DNA of 43,845 nt. Source: Candidatus Bipolaricaulota bacterium. GTDB taxonomy: Bacteria > Bipolaricaulota > Bipolaricaulia > RBG-16-55-9 > DRXL01. Where the stretch lies: positions 1 through 43,845 of the forward strand of contig CALLJK010000004.1 of NCBI GenBank assembly GCA_938091745.1. Direction: 5' to 3'. Positions 1 to 6,568 of this stretch are shown here, in pieces; the stretch's first letter is position 1, and each line of letters starts with the position of its first letter. The notes below the pieces were generated by a model. The model did no database searches, was not told the DNA's origin, and saw only the letters and a program-made list of their open reading frames with translations. Both the position numbers and the translations under genes were made by a program.

Positions 1-24
1 CTGTGGAGCATCGTCTTGGTGATG

Positions 25-33
25 TGCTATTAT
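25..33 (+). promoter_or_regulatory. Extended -10 promoter of the MATE-like gene
   Basis: A TG-N-TATTAT extended -10 box ends nine bases before the ATG at 42. No good -35 box is visible at the usual distance. The predicted transcript would begin within a few bases of the start codon, so the message would be almost leaderless. This is inferred from sequence only. Confidence 0.45.
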
Positions 34-41
34 TAAAGACT

Positions 42-1370
42 ATGCCCAAGACCGAAGTCTTTGAAGCTCCGTCTCCTACACAAGCCCCTTTAAGTCTAGC
101 GCGTATCGTGCGCGCGTGGTGGCCCTTGGCAGCCAGCTGGATGCTCATGGGCTTAGAACTTCCTGCCGTGAGCGCCGTCGTCGCGCGGCTCGCAGAACCC
201 CAGATCAATCTCGCGGCTTATGGCATCGTCTTCGCGATCTCGATGATCATCGAGTCGCCGATTATTATGCTCTTAGCTGCGTCAACAGCTCTGAGCACAA
301 ACTGGGATTCGTATCTCAAAGTGCGGCGCTTCATGATGCAGGCCGGCGCTCTCTTAACAGCCCTGCACGTCGTGATCGCCTTTACACCGTTATATTATTT
401 TGTCATCGTCAATCTCATCGGTGCCCCCAGTGTGATCGTCGAGCCGGCGCGCTGGGGCTTAATGCTTATGACCCCGTGGACGTGGTCTATCGCCTATAGA
501 CGTTTCAATCAAGGGGTCTTGATTCGCTTTGGGCACTCTGAAGTGGTGGGCTTGGGCACGGTCGTGCGCCTCAGTGCTAATTTGGTCGTGCTTAGCGTAG
601 GCTATCTGCTTGGGACGGTGCCGGGGATCATAGTCGCGGCCAGCGCTGTCTCGATGGGCGTGATGAGTGAGGCTTTTTTTATTGGGCTGCACGTGCGCCC
701 GATCTTGCAGAGATTGCGTCAGATCAAGCCCGACGGAGACCCGCTCACCCTGCGCTCGTTCTTGCGCTTTTACGTGCCCTTGGCGCTGACGTCTCTGTTG
801 ACCCTTCTGGTGCAGCCCATCGGGAGCGCGGCGATCAGCCGCATGCCCAGCGCGTTAGAGTCGCTAGCCGTCTGGCCGGTCGTGTCGGGACTGCTCTTTC
901 TGTTGCGCAGCGTTGGAATTGCATACAACGAAGTTGTCGTGGCGCTCTTGGGCGAGCCAAAAGCCGAAGAGAGCTTGCGGCGCTTCGCACAAGTTCTCTC
1001 GCTCTCTCTGACGGCGATTCTGCTTCTTTTTGCTGCGACGCCTCTGGCGGGGTTGTGGTTTCAGGGGCTATCGGGTTTGCCCCCGGCGTTAGCAGATCTA
1101 GCGCAAACAAGCTTATGGTGTGCTTTGCTCTTACCGGCGTTCAGCGTCTGGCAGAGCTGGTATCAAGGGTCATTAGTCTATGCTCGAACGACGCGCGGGG
1201 TCACCGAAGCAATGGCTCTTTCTTTAGCAGTAAGCAGCGCGATCTTAGGTGCGGGGGTGCTGTGGGGGCAGATCGCGGGTTTGTATGTCGCGCAGGTAGC
1301 ATTCACAGCTGGGGGTCTTGCGCAGATGCTCCATTTAGCGTATCGCAGTCGCGGGGTGCGGAGCACATGA
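42..1370 (+). CDS. MATE/ANKH-like multi-pass membrane transporter
   Basis: A 442-residue, very hydrophobic protein with about 12 predicted membrane helices in two similar halves and a break near residues 215-235. The overall pattern is that of the MOP flippase superfamily (MATE, polysaccharide exporters). The stretches LAAYGIVFAIS and ESPIIMLLAAS near residues 60-85 recall the ANKH-like branch, which exports small anions such as pyrophosphate or citrate in animals. The substrate here is unknown. The reading frame is open to the window edge (GTG at position 3), but the ATG at 42 fits the extended -10 box just upstream. No partner genes on this strand follow; the next features are a repeat and a tRNA on the other strand. 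MOP superfamily membership is fairly secure; ANKH-type function is only a suggestion. Confidence 0.7.
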   Translation: MPKTEVFEAPSPTQAPLSLARIVRAWWPLAASWMLMGLELPAVSAVVARLAEPQINLAAYGIVFAISMIIESPIIMLLAASTALSTNWDSYLKVRRFMMQAGALLTALHVVIAFTPLYYFVIVNLIGAPSVIVEPARWGLMLMTPWTWSIAYRRFNQGVLIRFGHSEVVGLGTVVRLSANLVVLSVGYLLGTVPGIIVAASAVSMGVMSEAFFIGLHVRPILQRLRQIKPDGDPLTLRSFLRFYVPLALTSLLTLLVQPIGSAAISRMPSALESLAVWPVVSGLLFLLRSVGIAYNEVVVALLGEPKAEESLRRFAQVLSLSLTAILLLFAATPLAGLWFQGLSGLPPALADLAQTSLWCALLLPAFSVWQSWYQGSLVYARTTRGVTEAMALSLAVSSAILGAGVLWGQIAGLYVAQVAFTAGGLAQMLHLAYRSRGVRST

Positions 1371-1413
1371 GCCCTAGGAGCATCTCGCTTTTCTTGTTGT
1401 GCATATGCTATGT

Positions 1414-1458
1414 CGTGCCGCCACCGGCGGCACGGTAAACAGTCCAGACGAAGTCTGG
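1414..1458 (-). repeat. Family A palindromic element, copy 1 (abuts tRNA-Ser CGA)
   Basis: Read on the minus strand it begins with the signature CCAGACTTCGTCTGG (1444-1458), followed by GACTGTTTACC and a GC-rich hairpin (GTGCCGCC/GGCGGCAC). It starts at the base right after the encoded CCA of tRNA-Ser(CGA). The signature matches five other copies in the window. Confidence 0.8.
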
Positions 1459-1548
1459 TGGCGGAGGGAGGGGGACTCGAACCCCCAGGGCCTTGTGGGC
1501 CGTACCGGTTTTCGAGACCGGCTCCTTAGCCAATTCGGTCATCCCTCC
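1459..1548 (-). tRNA. tRNA-Ser (anticodon CGA)
   Basis: The reverse complement folds as a class II tRNA. The acceptor stem is GGAGGGA (1542-1548) with TCCCTCC (1463-1469), the anticodon loop CTCGAAA gives anticodon CGA (1512-1514), the variable arm is long, and the T arm carries GGTTCGAGTCC. The discriminator is G73, as expected for serine, and CCA is encoded (1459-1461). It reads UCG codons. Confidence 0.95.
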
Positions 1549-1558
1549 AAGCAACAAA

Positions 1559-1587
1559 ATTATAACAGTAAAGAAAAGCAGCGTCAA
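1559..1587 (-). promoter_or_regulatory. Sigma70-type promoter of tRNA-Ser(CGA)
   Basis: On the minus strand, TTGACG (1582-1587) and TATAAT (1559-1564) are separated by exactly 17 bases. The predicted start lies a few bases before the mature 5' end of the tRNA at 1548. It overlaps the intergenic space just downstream of hicA. Confidence 0.75.
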
Positions 1588-1591
1588 AGCC

Positions 1592-1813
1592 TCACCTGAG
1601 CAGCTTGAGGCGCTTGAGATCCTCTTCCGTCCACCGGGCTTCGTTCTCGATGATCTCTTTCAGGGTGCCGATCTTGAGAGTCTGGCCAGGTTTGTGAAAG
1701 TGAATAACAACTCTACGACCATCTGGGTGGCGAAAAAGCCGGGTTGCGTCTTTCTGGCGCACGAGATGAAATCCATCTTTGAGGAGTGCCCGCACGAGCT
1801 GACGCAGGGTCAA
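1592..1813 (-). CDS. hicA: HicA-family toxin, catalytic His apparently replaced
   Basis: A 73-residue protein with the HicA/YcfA double-stranded-RNA-binding-like fold. The N-terminal helix RQLVRALLKDGFHLVRQK, the strand motif HPDGRRVVIHFHK and the GTLKEII helix are all clear. HicA toxins are mRNA-cleaving, ribosome-independent nucleases controlled by HicB. The usual motif after the first strand is K-G-S-H-R, with His as the catalytic residue. Here the matching residues read K-D-A-T-R (about residues 21-25), so the His is missing and the protein may be catalytically dead or act only as an RNA binder. It lies 35 bases downstream of its hicB partner in the same transcription unit. Family assignment is strong; activity is doubtful. 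Confidence 0.85.
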   Translation of the reverse strand: MTLRQLVRALLKDGFHLVRQKDATRLFRHPDGRRVVIHFHKPGQTLKIGTLKEIIENEARWTEEDLKRLKLLR

Positions 1814-1848
1814 GGAGCGCAGCTGCTGTAGTCGATGGGCATTGTGGA

Positions 1849-2118
1849 CTAGACGGTTATAGTGAGTAAAGGTTCATTACTCACCTTAACGTGGGTAGCA
1901 GGTTCTTGAGGGATAGGCTCGCCCCGTTCCAACATGTCTTCGATGAGGAGGTCTACAGCATTTCTAAGGTTTTCCAGTGCTTCTTTGGGGGTATCGCCCC
2001 ACGCATGGGCCGCGGGCAGGACGGGGATATAAGCGCGCCAGATAGCTTGGCTGTCTGGTTCATCGGGCCATCTGTCTTGCTCCAAGACCACCCTGAAGGT
2101 GTAGGACTTCATCGTCAT
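1849..2118 (-). CDS. hicB: HicB-family antitoxin (short form)
   Basis: An 89-residue acidic protein with the HicB/UPF0150 ferredoxin-like fold. A first strand of the type YTFRVVLEQD is followed by YIPVLPAAHAWGDTPKEALE, which matches the family pattern YVPxLPGCxxxGDTxEEAxxN, and then a helix ending LLIEDMLERGE. It has no recognisable C-terminal DNA-binding domain, as in many short HicB proteins. It normally neutralises HicA by covering its active site. The order hicB then hicA is the reverse of the classic hicA-hicB order. A second in-frame ATG at 2112 could be the true start. The pair sits between tRNA-Arg and tRNA-Ser(CGA), all on the minus strand. Confidence 0.85.
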   Translation of the reverse strand: MTMKSYTFRVVLEQDRWPDEPDSQAIWRAYIPVLPAAHAWGDTPKEALENLRNAVDLLIEDMLERGEPIPQEPATHVKVSNEPLLTITV

Positions 2119-2169
2119 AGCAGAGAGTCGCTACCGTGGTGACTTAGCTTTGGCCATAGTATTCAATTG

Positions 2170-2246
2170 TGGTACGCCCGGCTGGATTTGAACCAGCGAC
2201 CTCTGGCTCCGGAGGCCAGCGCTCTCATCCACTGAGCTACGGGCGC
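2170..2246 (-). tRNA. tRNA-Arg (anticodon CCG)
   Basis: The reverse complement gives acceptor GCGCCCG, D arm TAGCTCAGTGGATGAGAGC, anticodon stem-loop CTGGC-CTCCGGA-GCCAG with anticodon CCG, and T arm GCTGGTTCAAATCCAGC. The discriminator is A and CCA is encoded (2170-2172). It reads CGG codons. No clear promoter of its own is visible; it may be co-transcribed with the upstream lipoprotein gene. Confidence 0.95.
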
Positions 2247-2313
2247 ACGCTGCGCGTGGGCTTCATCTTCGCAGCCGAAGGCTGCGAAGGTGTACAGTCC
2301 AGACAAAGTCTGG
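2247..2313 (-). repeat. Family A palindromic element, copy 2 (abuts tRNA-Arg 5' end)
   Basis: On the minus strand it reads CCAGACTTTGTCTGG (2299-2313), then GACTGTACACC, then a hairpin TTCGCAGCC-TTC-GGCTGCGAA, then GATGAAGCCCACGCGCAGCGT. This matches the copy inside argS over nearly its whole length. Its last base is next to the first base of tRNA-Arg (2246). Related sequence continues to about 2324. Confidence 0.8.
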
Positions 2314-2370
2314 CGAAGCCTGCGTAATAATTTTAGTGTGCTGCAGCCACGCGTGCAAGCAAGAGCAGCG

Positions 2371-2829
2371 TTACCGAGATCGGACTTGGACTGTTGACTC
2401 TAACGAGAGCGGCTCCTGCGTGCCCTCGCCTGTCGCCACGATAGCATTGCCCGTGATCGTGAACGACCCGGCTTTCCCGCTAGCTATGACAGTATAGCTG
2501 TGCTCTAGCGTTGCTCCGGCAGCCAGCCCAAGCTGTGCTGTTCTTAGGCTTGACCCTTCAGCGAGTTGAAACTCTTCGGGAATGCTCTCGCTGACGAGCA
2601 CAACCCTGAGATCGACTTTTGCTGTGACTCTCACGGTGACGGTGAGCTCTTGCCCGGGCTTGAGGGGCGTGAGCACGGTGCGGCTGAACTCTATCAGTGC
2701 GTTCTCGACGGTGTCGGTGCGCAGCTTGGGCTGAGGTACTGGTGGCGAGAGCAGATCGCAGCCAACGAGCACAAAAGCACTTGTAGCGATAAGCCCTAGA
2801 AGAACAAATGTTCGGAGATTGCTCTTCAT
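2371..2829 (-). CDS. Small lipoprotein with a DUF11-like immunoglobulin-type domain
   Basis: A 152-residue exported lipoprotein. Starting at 2829, it has a charged N-terminus, a hydrophobic stretch and a lipobox (VLVGC) at about residues 20-24, so it should be lipid-anchored. The mature part holds one beta-sandwich-type domain with the pattern ENALIEF...LKPGQELTVTVRVTAKVDLRVVLVSESIP...GSFTITGNA. The same pattern occurs twice in the large surface protein at 33,943 and once, more distantly, in the beta-helix protein at 38,240. The domain is therefore a shared envelope module. An upstream start at 2877 would begin inside repeat copy 3; the start at 2829 gives a proper signal peptide but no clear SD sequence. 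Specific role unknown. Confidence 0.7.
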   Translation of the reverse strand: MKSNLRTFVLLGLIATSAFVLVGCDLLSPPVPQPKLRTDTVENALIEFSRTVLTPLKPGQELTVTVRVTAKVDLRVVLVSESIPEEFQLAEGSSLRTAQLGLAAGATLEHSYTVIASGKAGSFTITGNAIVATGEGTQEPLSLESTVQVRSR

Positions 2830-2833
2830 AAAA

Positions 2834-2902
2834 CCAGACTTCGTCTGGACTATTCGCCGTGCCGCCGCGGGCGGCACGTTGTACGATGCAGGCGAAGCCT
2901 GC
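2834..2902 (+). repeat. Family A palindromic element, copy 3 (abuts tRNA-Ser GCT)
   Basis: It begins with CCAGACTTCGTCTGG (2834-2848), then GACTATTCGCC, a GC hairpin (GTGCCGCC/GGGCGGCAC) and a closing hairpin GCAGGCGAAGCCTGC (2888-2902). The last base touches the encoded CCA of tRNA-Ser(GCT) at 2903. The other end lies four bases from the start codon of the lipoprotein gene, so it may have displaced that gene's ribosome-binding site. Confidence 0.8.
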
Positions 2903-2995
2903 TGGCGGAGGGGGTGGGATTCGAACCCACGGTAGAGGTTTTGCCCCTACAACGGATTAGCAATCCGTCCTCTTCGACCACTTGAGTACCCCTCC
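2903..2995 (-). tRNA. tRNA-Ser (anticodon GCT)
   Basis: A class II tRNA: acceptor GGAGGGG (2989-2995) with CCCCTCC, anticodon stem-loop ACGGA-TTGCTAA-TCCGT giving GCT, a long variable arm, and T arm GTGGGTTCGAATCCCAC. The discriminator is G73 and CCA is encoded (2903-2905). It reads AGC and AGU codons. Confidence 0.95.
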
Positions 2996-3010
2996 GGGTC
3001 TCTGGGTGAT

Positions 3011-3039
3011 ATCCTAGCAGAAATTGGCTCTGCAATCAA
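3011..3039 (-). promoter_or_regulatory. Promoter of tRNA-Ser(GCT)
   Basis: On the minus strand, TTGATT (3034-3039) and TAGGAT (3011-3016) are 17 bases apart. The predicted start is about nine bases before the tRNA 5' end at 2995. It is divergent from the promoter at 3044-3072. Confidence 0.6.
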
Positions 3040-3043
3040 GCCC

Positions 3044-3072
3044 TTGACTCGGTTTGCTAAGATTTATATAAT
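3044..3072 (+). promoter_or_regulatory. Strong sigma70-type promoter of the ABC importer operon
   Basis: TTGACT (3044-3049), a 17-base spacer and a perfect TATAAT (3067-3072). The predicted start is near 3079, which leaves an untranslated leader of about 150 bases before the ATG at 3232. Confidence 0.8.
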
Positions 3073-3078
3073 CGGGCT

Positions 3079-3231
3079 TAGCTCTCCGAGCTGCTCCCCC
3101 TACGGAGATCCGTCTCTATGAGGGAGCAGCCGTACCGTGGATAGACCACGGAATACCCAGAAGATTCTCTGGGTATTGTGGGTCGGGTGCGGAAACGCCT
3201 CGGCCTCCTCGTGCTTGGAAAGGAGGAGCTT
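3079..3231 (+). ncRNA. Structured 5' leader, riboswitch candidate (SD-sequestering)
   Basis: The leader contains several perfect helices. GCTGCTCCC (3090-3098) pairs with GGGAGCAGC (3122-3130), enclosing ACGG-AGAT-CCGT. CCGTGG (3135-3140) pairs with CCACGG (3146-3151). AATACCCAGA (3152-3161) pairs with TCTGGGTATT (3168-3177). There is a GNRA-type loop GCG-GAAA-CGC. CCTCCT pairs with AGGAGG, which is the SD sequence of the next gene. The extreme 5' AGCTC (3080-3084) can pair with GAGCT (3226-3230), closing the whole as a multibranch junction. This is the architecture of a translation-controlling riboswitch. Because the operon resembles molybdate/tungstate or iron importers, a Moco/Tuco-type aptamer is a reasonable guess, but I could not match a consensus. 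No cobalamin box is visible. Confidence 0.6.
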
Positions 3232-4311
3232 ATGAGCTCATCGTCTTTTGTTCCCCGGTTTTTCGTCGGTTTGGTCGTCGTCTTCATTCTCTTCGTTGGT
3301 GGCGTCTCTCAGCAGCAAGGGATCGAGGTTGTCGACGCTTTGGGGCGGGTGGTGCGCTTCGAGAGACCCCCGGAACGTCTTACTCTTGCGGGCAAGGGCT
3401 CGTTCATGCTCCTCGACGCGGCGTATTTGTTCCCCACAGAAGCACGACAGAAGATCGTCGCTTTCGCTGGAGCCGCACAGTTGAGTGTAGAATGGCTAGC
3501 CCTTCTTGATCCGACCTTCCGCCAAACAAAGATTCTTCTCGAATCTCAAGTGGGCCCGGAGCAGATCGCCGCGACCAAGCCTGACGCTGTTGTTCTCAGA
3601 GCTGTCGAGGCGTCCAAACTTGGCCCAGGCGTCGAACGCCTCAATATCCCTGTTGTCTACGTCGAGCTCGAAACTATAGAGCGATACCCAAACGATCTCC
3701 GCATACTCGGACAAGTCTTTGGGAATCCCTCAAGAGCCCAGGAGCTTGAGGCATTCTACGCAGAGCGCCTGGGGCGCGTAGCGCAGCGGACAAGAGAGAT
3801 TCGCGAGAGACCACGCGTGCTCCTGCTCAATTACAGTGTTCGCGGGGGAACAGTCGCGTTTGAAGTGGCTCCTGCCAGCTGGATGCAGACGCAGATGGTC
3901 GAGCGAGCTGGTGGGAATCCCATCTGGGCGAGCACAGCACAACCAGGGGGGTGGACCGTCGTCAACTTCGAGCAGATCGCCGCGTGGAATCCCGATATTA
4001 TCTTTGTCATTGACTACAGCGGGGACTCGCGTGGTACTGCGTTGAAGCTGCGACAAGACCCGCTGTGGGCCTCGCTCAAGGCTGTCAAAAATAATCAGAT
4101 CTACGGGTTCCCTGGAGATTTCTACAGTTGGGATCAGCCCAATCCCCGGTGGATCCTGGGACTGAGTTGGCTCGCTACCAAGATCCAGCCCAAGTTCTTC
4201 TCAGATATAGACATACTGAGCGAATTGCGCGCGTTCTTTCGCTTGTACGGGCTGAGCGCTGAAACCATCCAGACAAAGATACTTCCTGTGCTCAAGGGTG
4301 ATCTTCCATAA
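3232..4311 (+). CDS. Periplasmic substrate-binding protein of a FecCD-type ABC importer (TroA/BtuF-like)
   Basis: A 359-residue exported protein with an N-terminal signal peptide (hydrophobic residues 10-24). The mature part starts with IEVVDALGRVVRFERPPERL, typical of iron-siderophore, cobalamin and MolA-type binding proteins. Two lobes follow: an N lobe with GPEQIAATKPDAVVLR (about residues 110-125) and a C lobe with GGWTVVNFEQIAAWNPDIIFVID (about 243-265). The start at 3232 was chosen because of the strong AAGGAGG five bases upstream; the frame is open further up but only through the structured leader. It overlaps the permease start by one base. No His-rich metal loop is seen. The substrate could be molybdate, tungstate, ferric chelates or a corrinoid; oxyanion is a guess from overall resemblance and the neighbouring NTPase. 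Confidence 0.85.
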   Translation: MSSSSFVPRFFVGLVVVFILFVGGVSQQQGIEVVDALGRVVRFERPPERLTLAGKGSFMLLDAAYLFPTEARQKIVAFAGAAQLSVEWLALLDPTFRQTKILLESQVGPEQIAATKPDAVVLRAVEASKLGPGVERLNIPVVYVELETIERYPNDLRILGQVFGNPSRAQELEAFYAERLGRVAQRTREIRERPRVLLLNYSVRGGTVAFEVAPASWMQTQMVERAGGNPIWASTAQPGGWTVVNFEQIAAWNPDIIFVIDYSGDSRGTALKLRQDPLWASLKAVKNNQIYGFPGDFYSWDQPNPRWILGLSWLATKIQPKFFSDIDILSELRAFFRLYGLSAETIQTKILPVLKGDLP

Positions 4312-5297
4312 TGGCACCGGCGCGGCGCTGGGGGAAGAGCTTCTGGATCTTTTTGGGGATTGCGGTGCTCACCGGCATGGCGCTGGCGCTCTTCATCGGG
4401 CGGTACCCTCGGCCGTACTGGCTCTCCCCAACACTGCTGTATGAAGACGAGCTTGCGCGACAGGTGCTCTTTGGGTTGCGTCTTCCCCGCGTCTTGATGG
4501 GAGCGGCTTTAGGAATGGTGCTTGCGGGAGCTGGGCTCGTCTTGCAGATGATCTTTCGCAACCCCTTGGTCGAACCAGGGTTTCTGGGGATCTCGCAGGG
4601 GGCGGCCTTCGGCGCCGCGTTCAGCATTCTCTTTCTCTCGAGATGGCCTATCGTCATCGAAGTTCTGGCAACGGCCTTTGGTCTACTCGGCTTAGTCTGT
4701 TCGTTTCTGCTAGCGCGCTCGCTGCGCTATGGGGAGTGGCACTTACGGTTGATCCTAGCGGGCCTGGCTGTGTCGGCGCTCTTTGCCGCGGGCGTAGGGT
4801 TGCTCAAATATCTCGCTGATCCGTTGCGAGAGCTTCCGGAGATCACGTTCTGGCTGCTAGGGGGGCTGTGGGGAATTACATGGGAAGACTTCCTCTATGT
4901 GCTCCCGTTTGTAATTCCCGGGATGACTCTGTGCGTGCTGATGCGCTGGCGCCTCAATATTCTTTCTCTAGAGGACGAGACGGCGTTTTCACTTGGGGCT
5001 TCACCGGCGCGCGAGCGCGCTCTTCTCTTAACTGCTGCTGTAGCTGCTGTTGCTGCCGTTATCTCTGCAGCGGGGCTGGTTGGCTGGATCGGGCTGATTA
5101 CCCCGCATATGGCGCGGCGCCTTGTGGGTGCTGAGGCCCACCGGGCTCTGCCTGCAGCGCTCTTGCTTGGAGCGCTCCTTGCTCTTGGGTGCGATACTAT
5201 CGCGCGATCTCTCCTTGCTGGAGAGATCCCCTTAGGAATCTTGACGTCGTTCTTTGGTGCTACGGGCTTTGCCGTGTTGATGATCCGAAAACTATGA
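4311..5297 (+). CDS. FecCD/BtuC-family ABC transporter permease
   Basis: A 328-residue inner-membrane protein with about nine or ten helices. Family signatures are visible: RLPRVLMGAALGMVLAGAGLVLQ near residues 56-78, RNPLVEPGFLGISQGAAFGA near 83-102, and the late motif GLVGWIGLITPHMARRLVGA near 255-275, which carries the coupling region to the ATPase. It forms the translocation channel for the solute delivered by the binding protein just upstream. Length is normal for the family. It overlaps the upstream gene by one base and the ATPase start by four (ATGA), which points to translational coupling of the operon. Confidence 0.93.
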   Translation: MAPARRWGKSFWIFLGIAVLTGMALALFIGRYPRPYWLSPTLLYEDELARQVLFGLRLPRVLMGAALGMVLAGAGLVLQMIFRNPLVEPGFLGISQGAAFGAAFSILFLSRWPIVIEVLATAFGLLGLVCSFLLARSLRYGEWHLRLILAGLAVSALFAAGVGLLKYLADPLRELPEITFWLLGGLWGITWEDFLYVLPFVIPGMTLCVLMRWRLNILSLEDETAFSLGASPARERALLLTAAVAAVAAVISAAGLVGWIGLITPHMARRLVGAEAHRALPAALLLGALLALGCDTIARSLLAGEIPLGILTSFFGATGFAVLMIRKL

Positions 5298-6049
5298 TCG
5301 CTCTTGATAGAGTCTCTTTTGGCTATGATAGTATGCTCGTGCTCGACAGGGTCACCGTCGAGATCCCCGCAGGAGTGACAGCCCTGCTAGGTCCCAACGG
5401 CGTGGGGAAGACGACGTTACTACGAATCATTCTGGGGATTTTACGCCCCCAAGCCGGCACGGTGTGGATCGCTGGGCGGCCACAGATAAAATATTCGCGC
5501 CGTGAGCTCAGCCAGATGATCGGCTTAGTACCCCAGAATGAGACTATCACTTTTGAGCTCTCCGTGAGAGAGTACGTGCTGTTAGGGCGGGCACCCCATC
5601 TGCATCCGGTGGAGATCCCCGGTCCGAGAGATCTCGAACTCGTCTCAAGCATCTTGGACTCGTTGGGGATACTCGCCTTACAAGATCGCGCGGTCTCATC
5701 GCTGAGCGGTGGGGAACGGCAGTTGGTGATCATCGCGCGGGCGCTCGCCCAGCACCCTCAGATTCTACTGTTCGATGAACCCACAGCCCACTTGGATGTG
5801 GCCAACCGAGCCCGTATCGCTTCAGTCATGCGTAGGTTAGCTCAGCACGGGATCACGGTGCTTTTTACCACTCATGATCCGAACTTGGCATTGGCTCTCG
5901 CTGACTATACGGTCTTGCTCCCCAAGGGGCAGCCGTGTCTAGCTGGACCGACTCCGTCTTTGTTAAACACGGAAAATCTCTCGGCGGTCTATGGCGTACC
6001 GGTCGAGGTCGTCGCTGTAGATGGCAGAGCACTCATTCTGATGCCATGA
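5294..6049 (+). CDS. FecE/BtuD-type ABC transporter ATPase
   Basis: A 251-residue cytosolic ATPase that powers the importer. Walker A GPNGVGKTT (about residues 34-42), Q-loop VPQNE, signature LSGGERQ, Walker B ILLFDEPTAHLD and the switch His in TTHD are all intact. The C-terminal tail VPVEVVAVDGRALILMP is typical of the siderophore/cobalamin/molybdate group. The start at 5294 overlaps the permease stop (ATGA). The open frame extends upstream but would sit inside the permease gene. Confidence 0.93.
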   Translation: MIALDRVSFGYDSMLVLDRVTVEIPAGVTALLGPNGVGKTTLLRIILGILRPQAGTVWIAGRPQIKYSRRELSQMIGLVPQNETITFELSVREYVLLGRAPHLHPVEIPGPRDLELVSSILDSLGILALQDRAVSSLSGGERQLVIIARALAQHPQILLFDEPTAHLDVANRARIASVMRRLAQHGITVLFTTHDPNLALALADYTVLLPKGQPCLAGPTPSLLNTENLSAVYGVPVEVVAVDGRALILMP

Positions 6050-6537
6050 TGGGACGGACTCTATTGATTACAGGTCCAAGAGGCTCGGGCAAGACGACGT
6101 TCTGTCGGCGCTTCGTCGAGCGCGCTCGCTCGTGGGGATGGCATGTGACGGGGATTGTAACAGTAGGGGAGTGGCGCAACGGGGAGAAGGTCTCGCTCTA
6201 CGCTCATGATCTTCGTCGTGGGGAGACTCGCCTTCTCGCGCAGCGCCAGAACGCTCGCTGGAAATTTGTTGAAGAGACACTCGCGTGGGGTAACGGCGTC
6301 TTTGCTCATTCTGTCCCAGCAGACGTGCTTGTTGTCGACGAGCTTGGGCCGCTGGAGTGGATAGAGGGCCGAGGCTGGACTGGAGCTTTTGATGCAGTAG
6401 ATTCAGGGCAGTATCGTGTAGCTCTTGTGGTAGTACGGCCGGAACTGGTGGAGCACGCGCAGAAGCATTGGCCTCATGCTACGCTCATTGATATTACTCA
6501 ACAAGCTGTGCTTGACGTTCGCCTGCGCCAGCTCTAG
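6046..6537 (+). CDS. THEP1-like nucleoside triphosphatase of the importer operon
   Basis: A 163-residue P-loop NTPase. Walker A is GPRGSGKTTF (about residues 9-18) and Walker B is VLVVDELGPLEW (about 95-106), which matches the NTPase_1/THEP1 pattern DEIGPLE. Proteins of this kind hydrolyse NTPs slowly; their biological role is unclear, and relatives occur near molybdenum and other metal loci (from memory, not checked). The start overlaps the ATPase stop (ATGA), so it is the fourth member of the operon. The last codons (VRLRQL and the stop) lie inside a family A repeat element, so its natural C-terminus may have been replaced. A second ATG at 6049 is possible. Confidence 0.8.
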   Translation: MMGRTLLITGPRGSGKTTFCRRFVERARSWGWHVTGIVTVGEWRNGEKVSLYAHDLRRGETRLLAQRQNARWKFVEETLAWGNGVFAHSVPADVLVVDELGPLEWIEGRGWTGAFDAVDSGQYRVALVVVRPELVEHAQKHWPHATLIDITQQAVLDVRLRQL

Positions 6538-6568
6538 GCTGGCGCAGATGAAGCCCACGCGCAGCGTG
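6519..6568 (+). repeat. Family A palindromic element, copy 4 (ends a gene, abuts tRNA-Ser TGA)
   Basis: A partial copy: hairpin CTGCGCCAGC (6523-6532) with GCTGGCGCAG (6538-6547), then ATGAAGCCCACGCGCAGCGT. It supplies the last codons and the TAG stop of the NTPase gene, and its end lies one or two bases from the 3' end of tRNA-Ser(TGA). Translated, it gives VRLRQ, the same frame and peptide as the copy inside argS. Confidence 0.8.

Noticed and set aside
3079-3231. Cobalamin riboswitch upstream of the importer
   Set aside because: No recognisable conserved cobalamin box. The helices fit a different structure.
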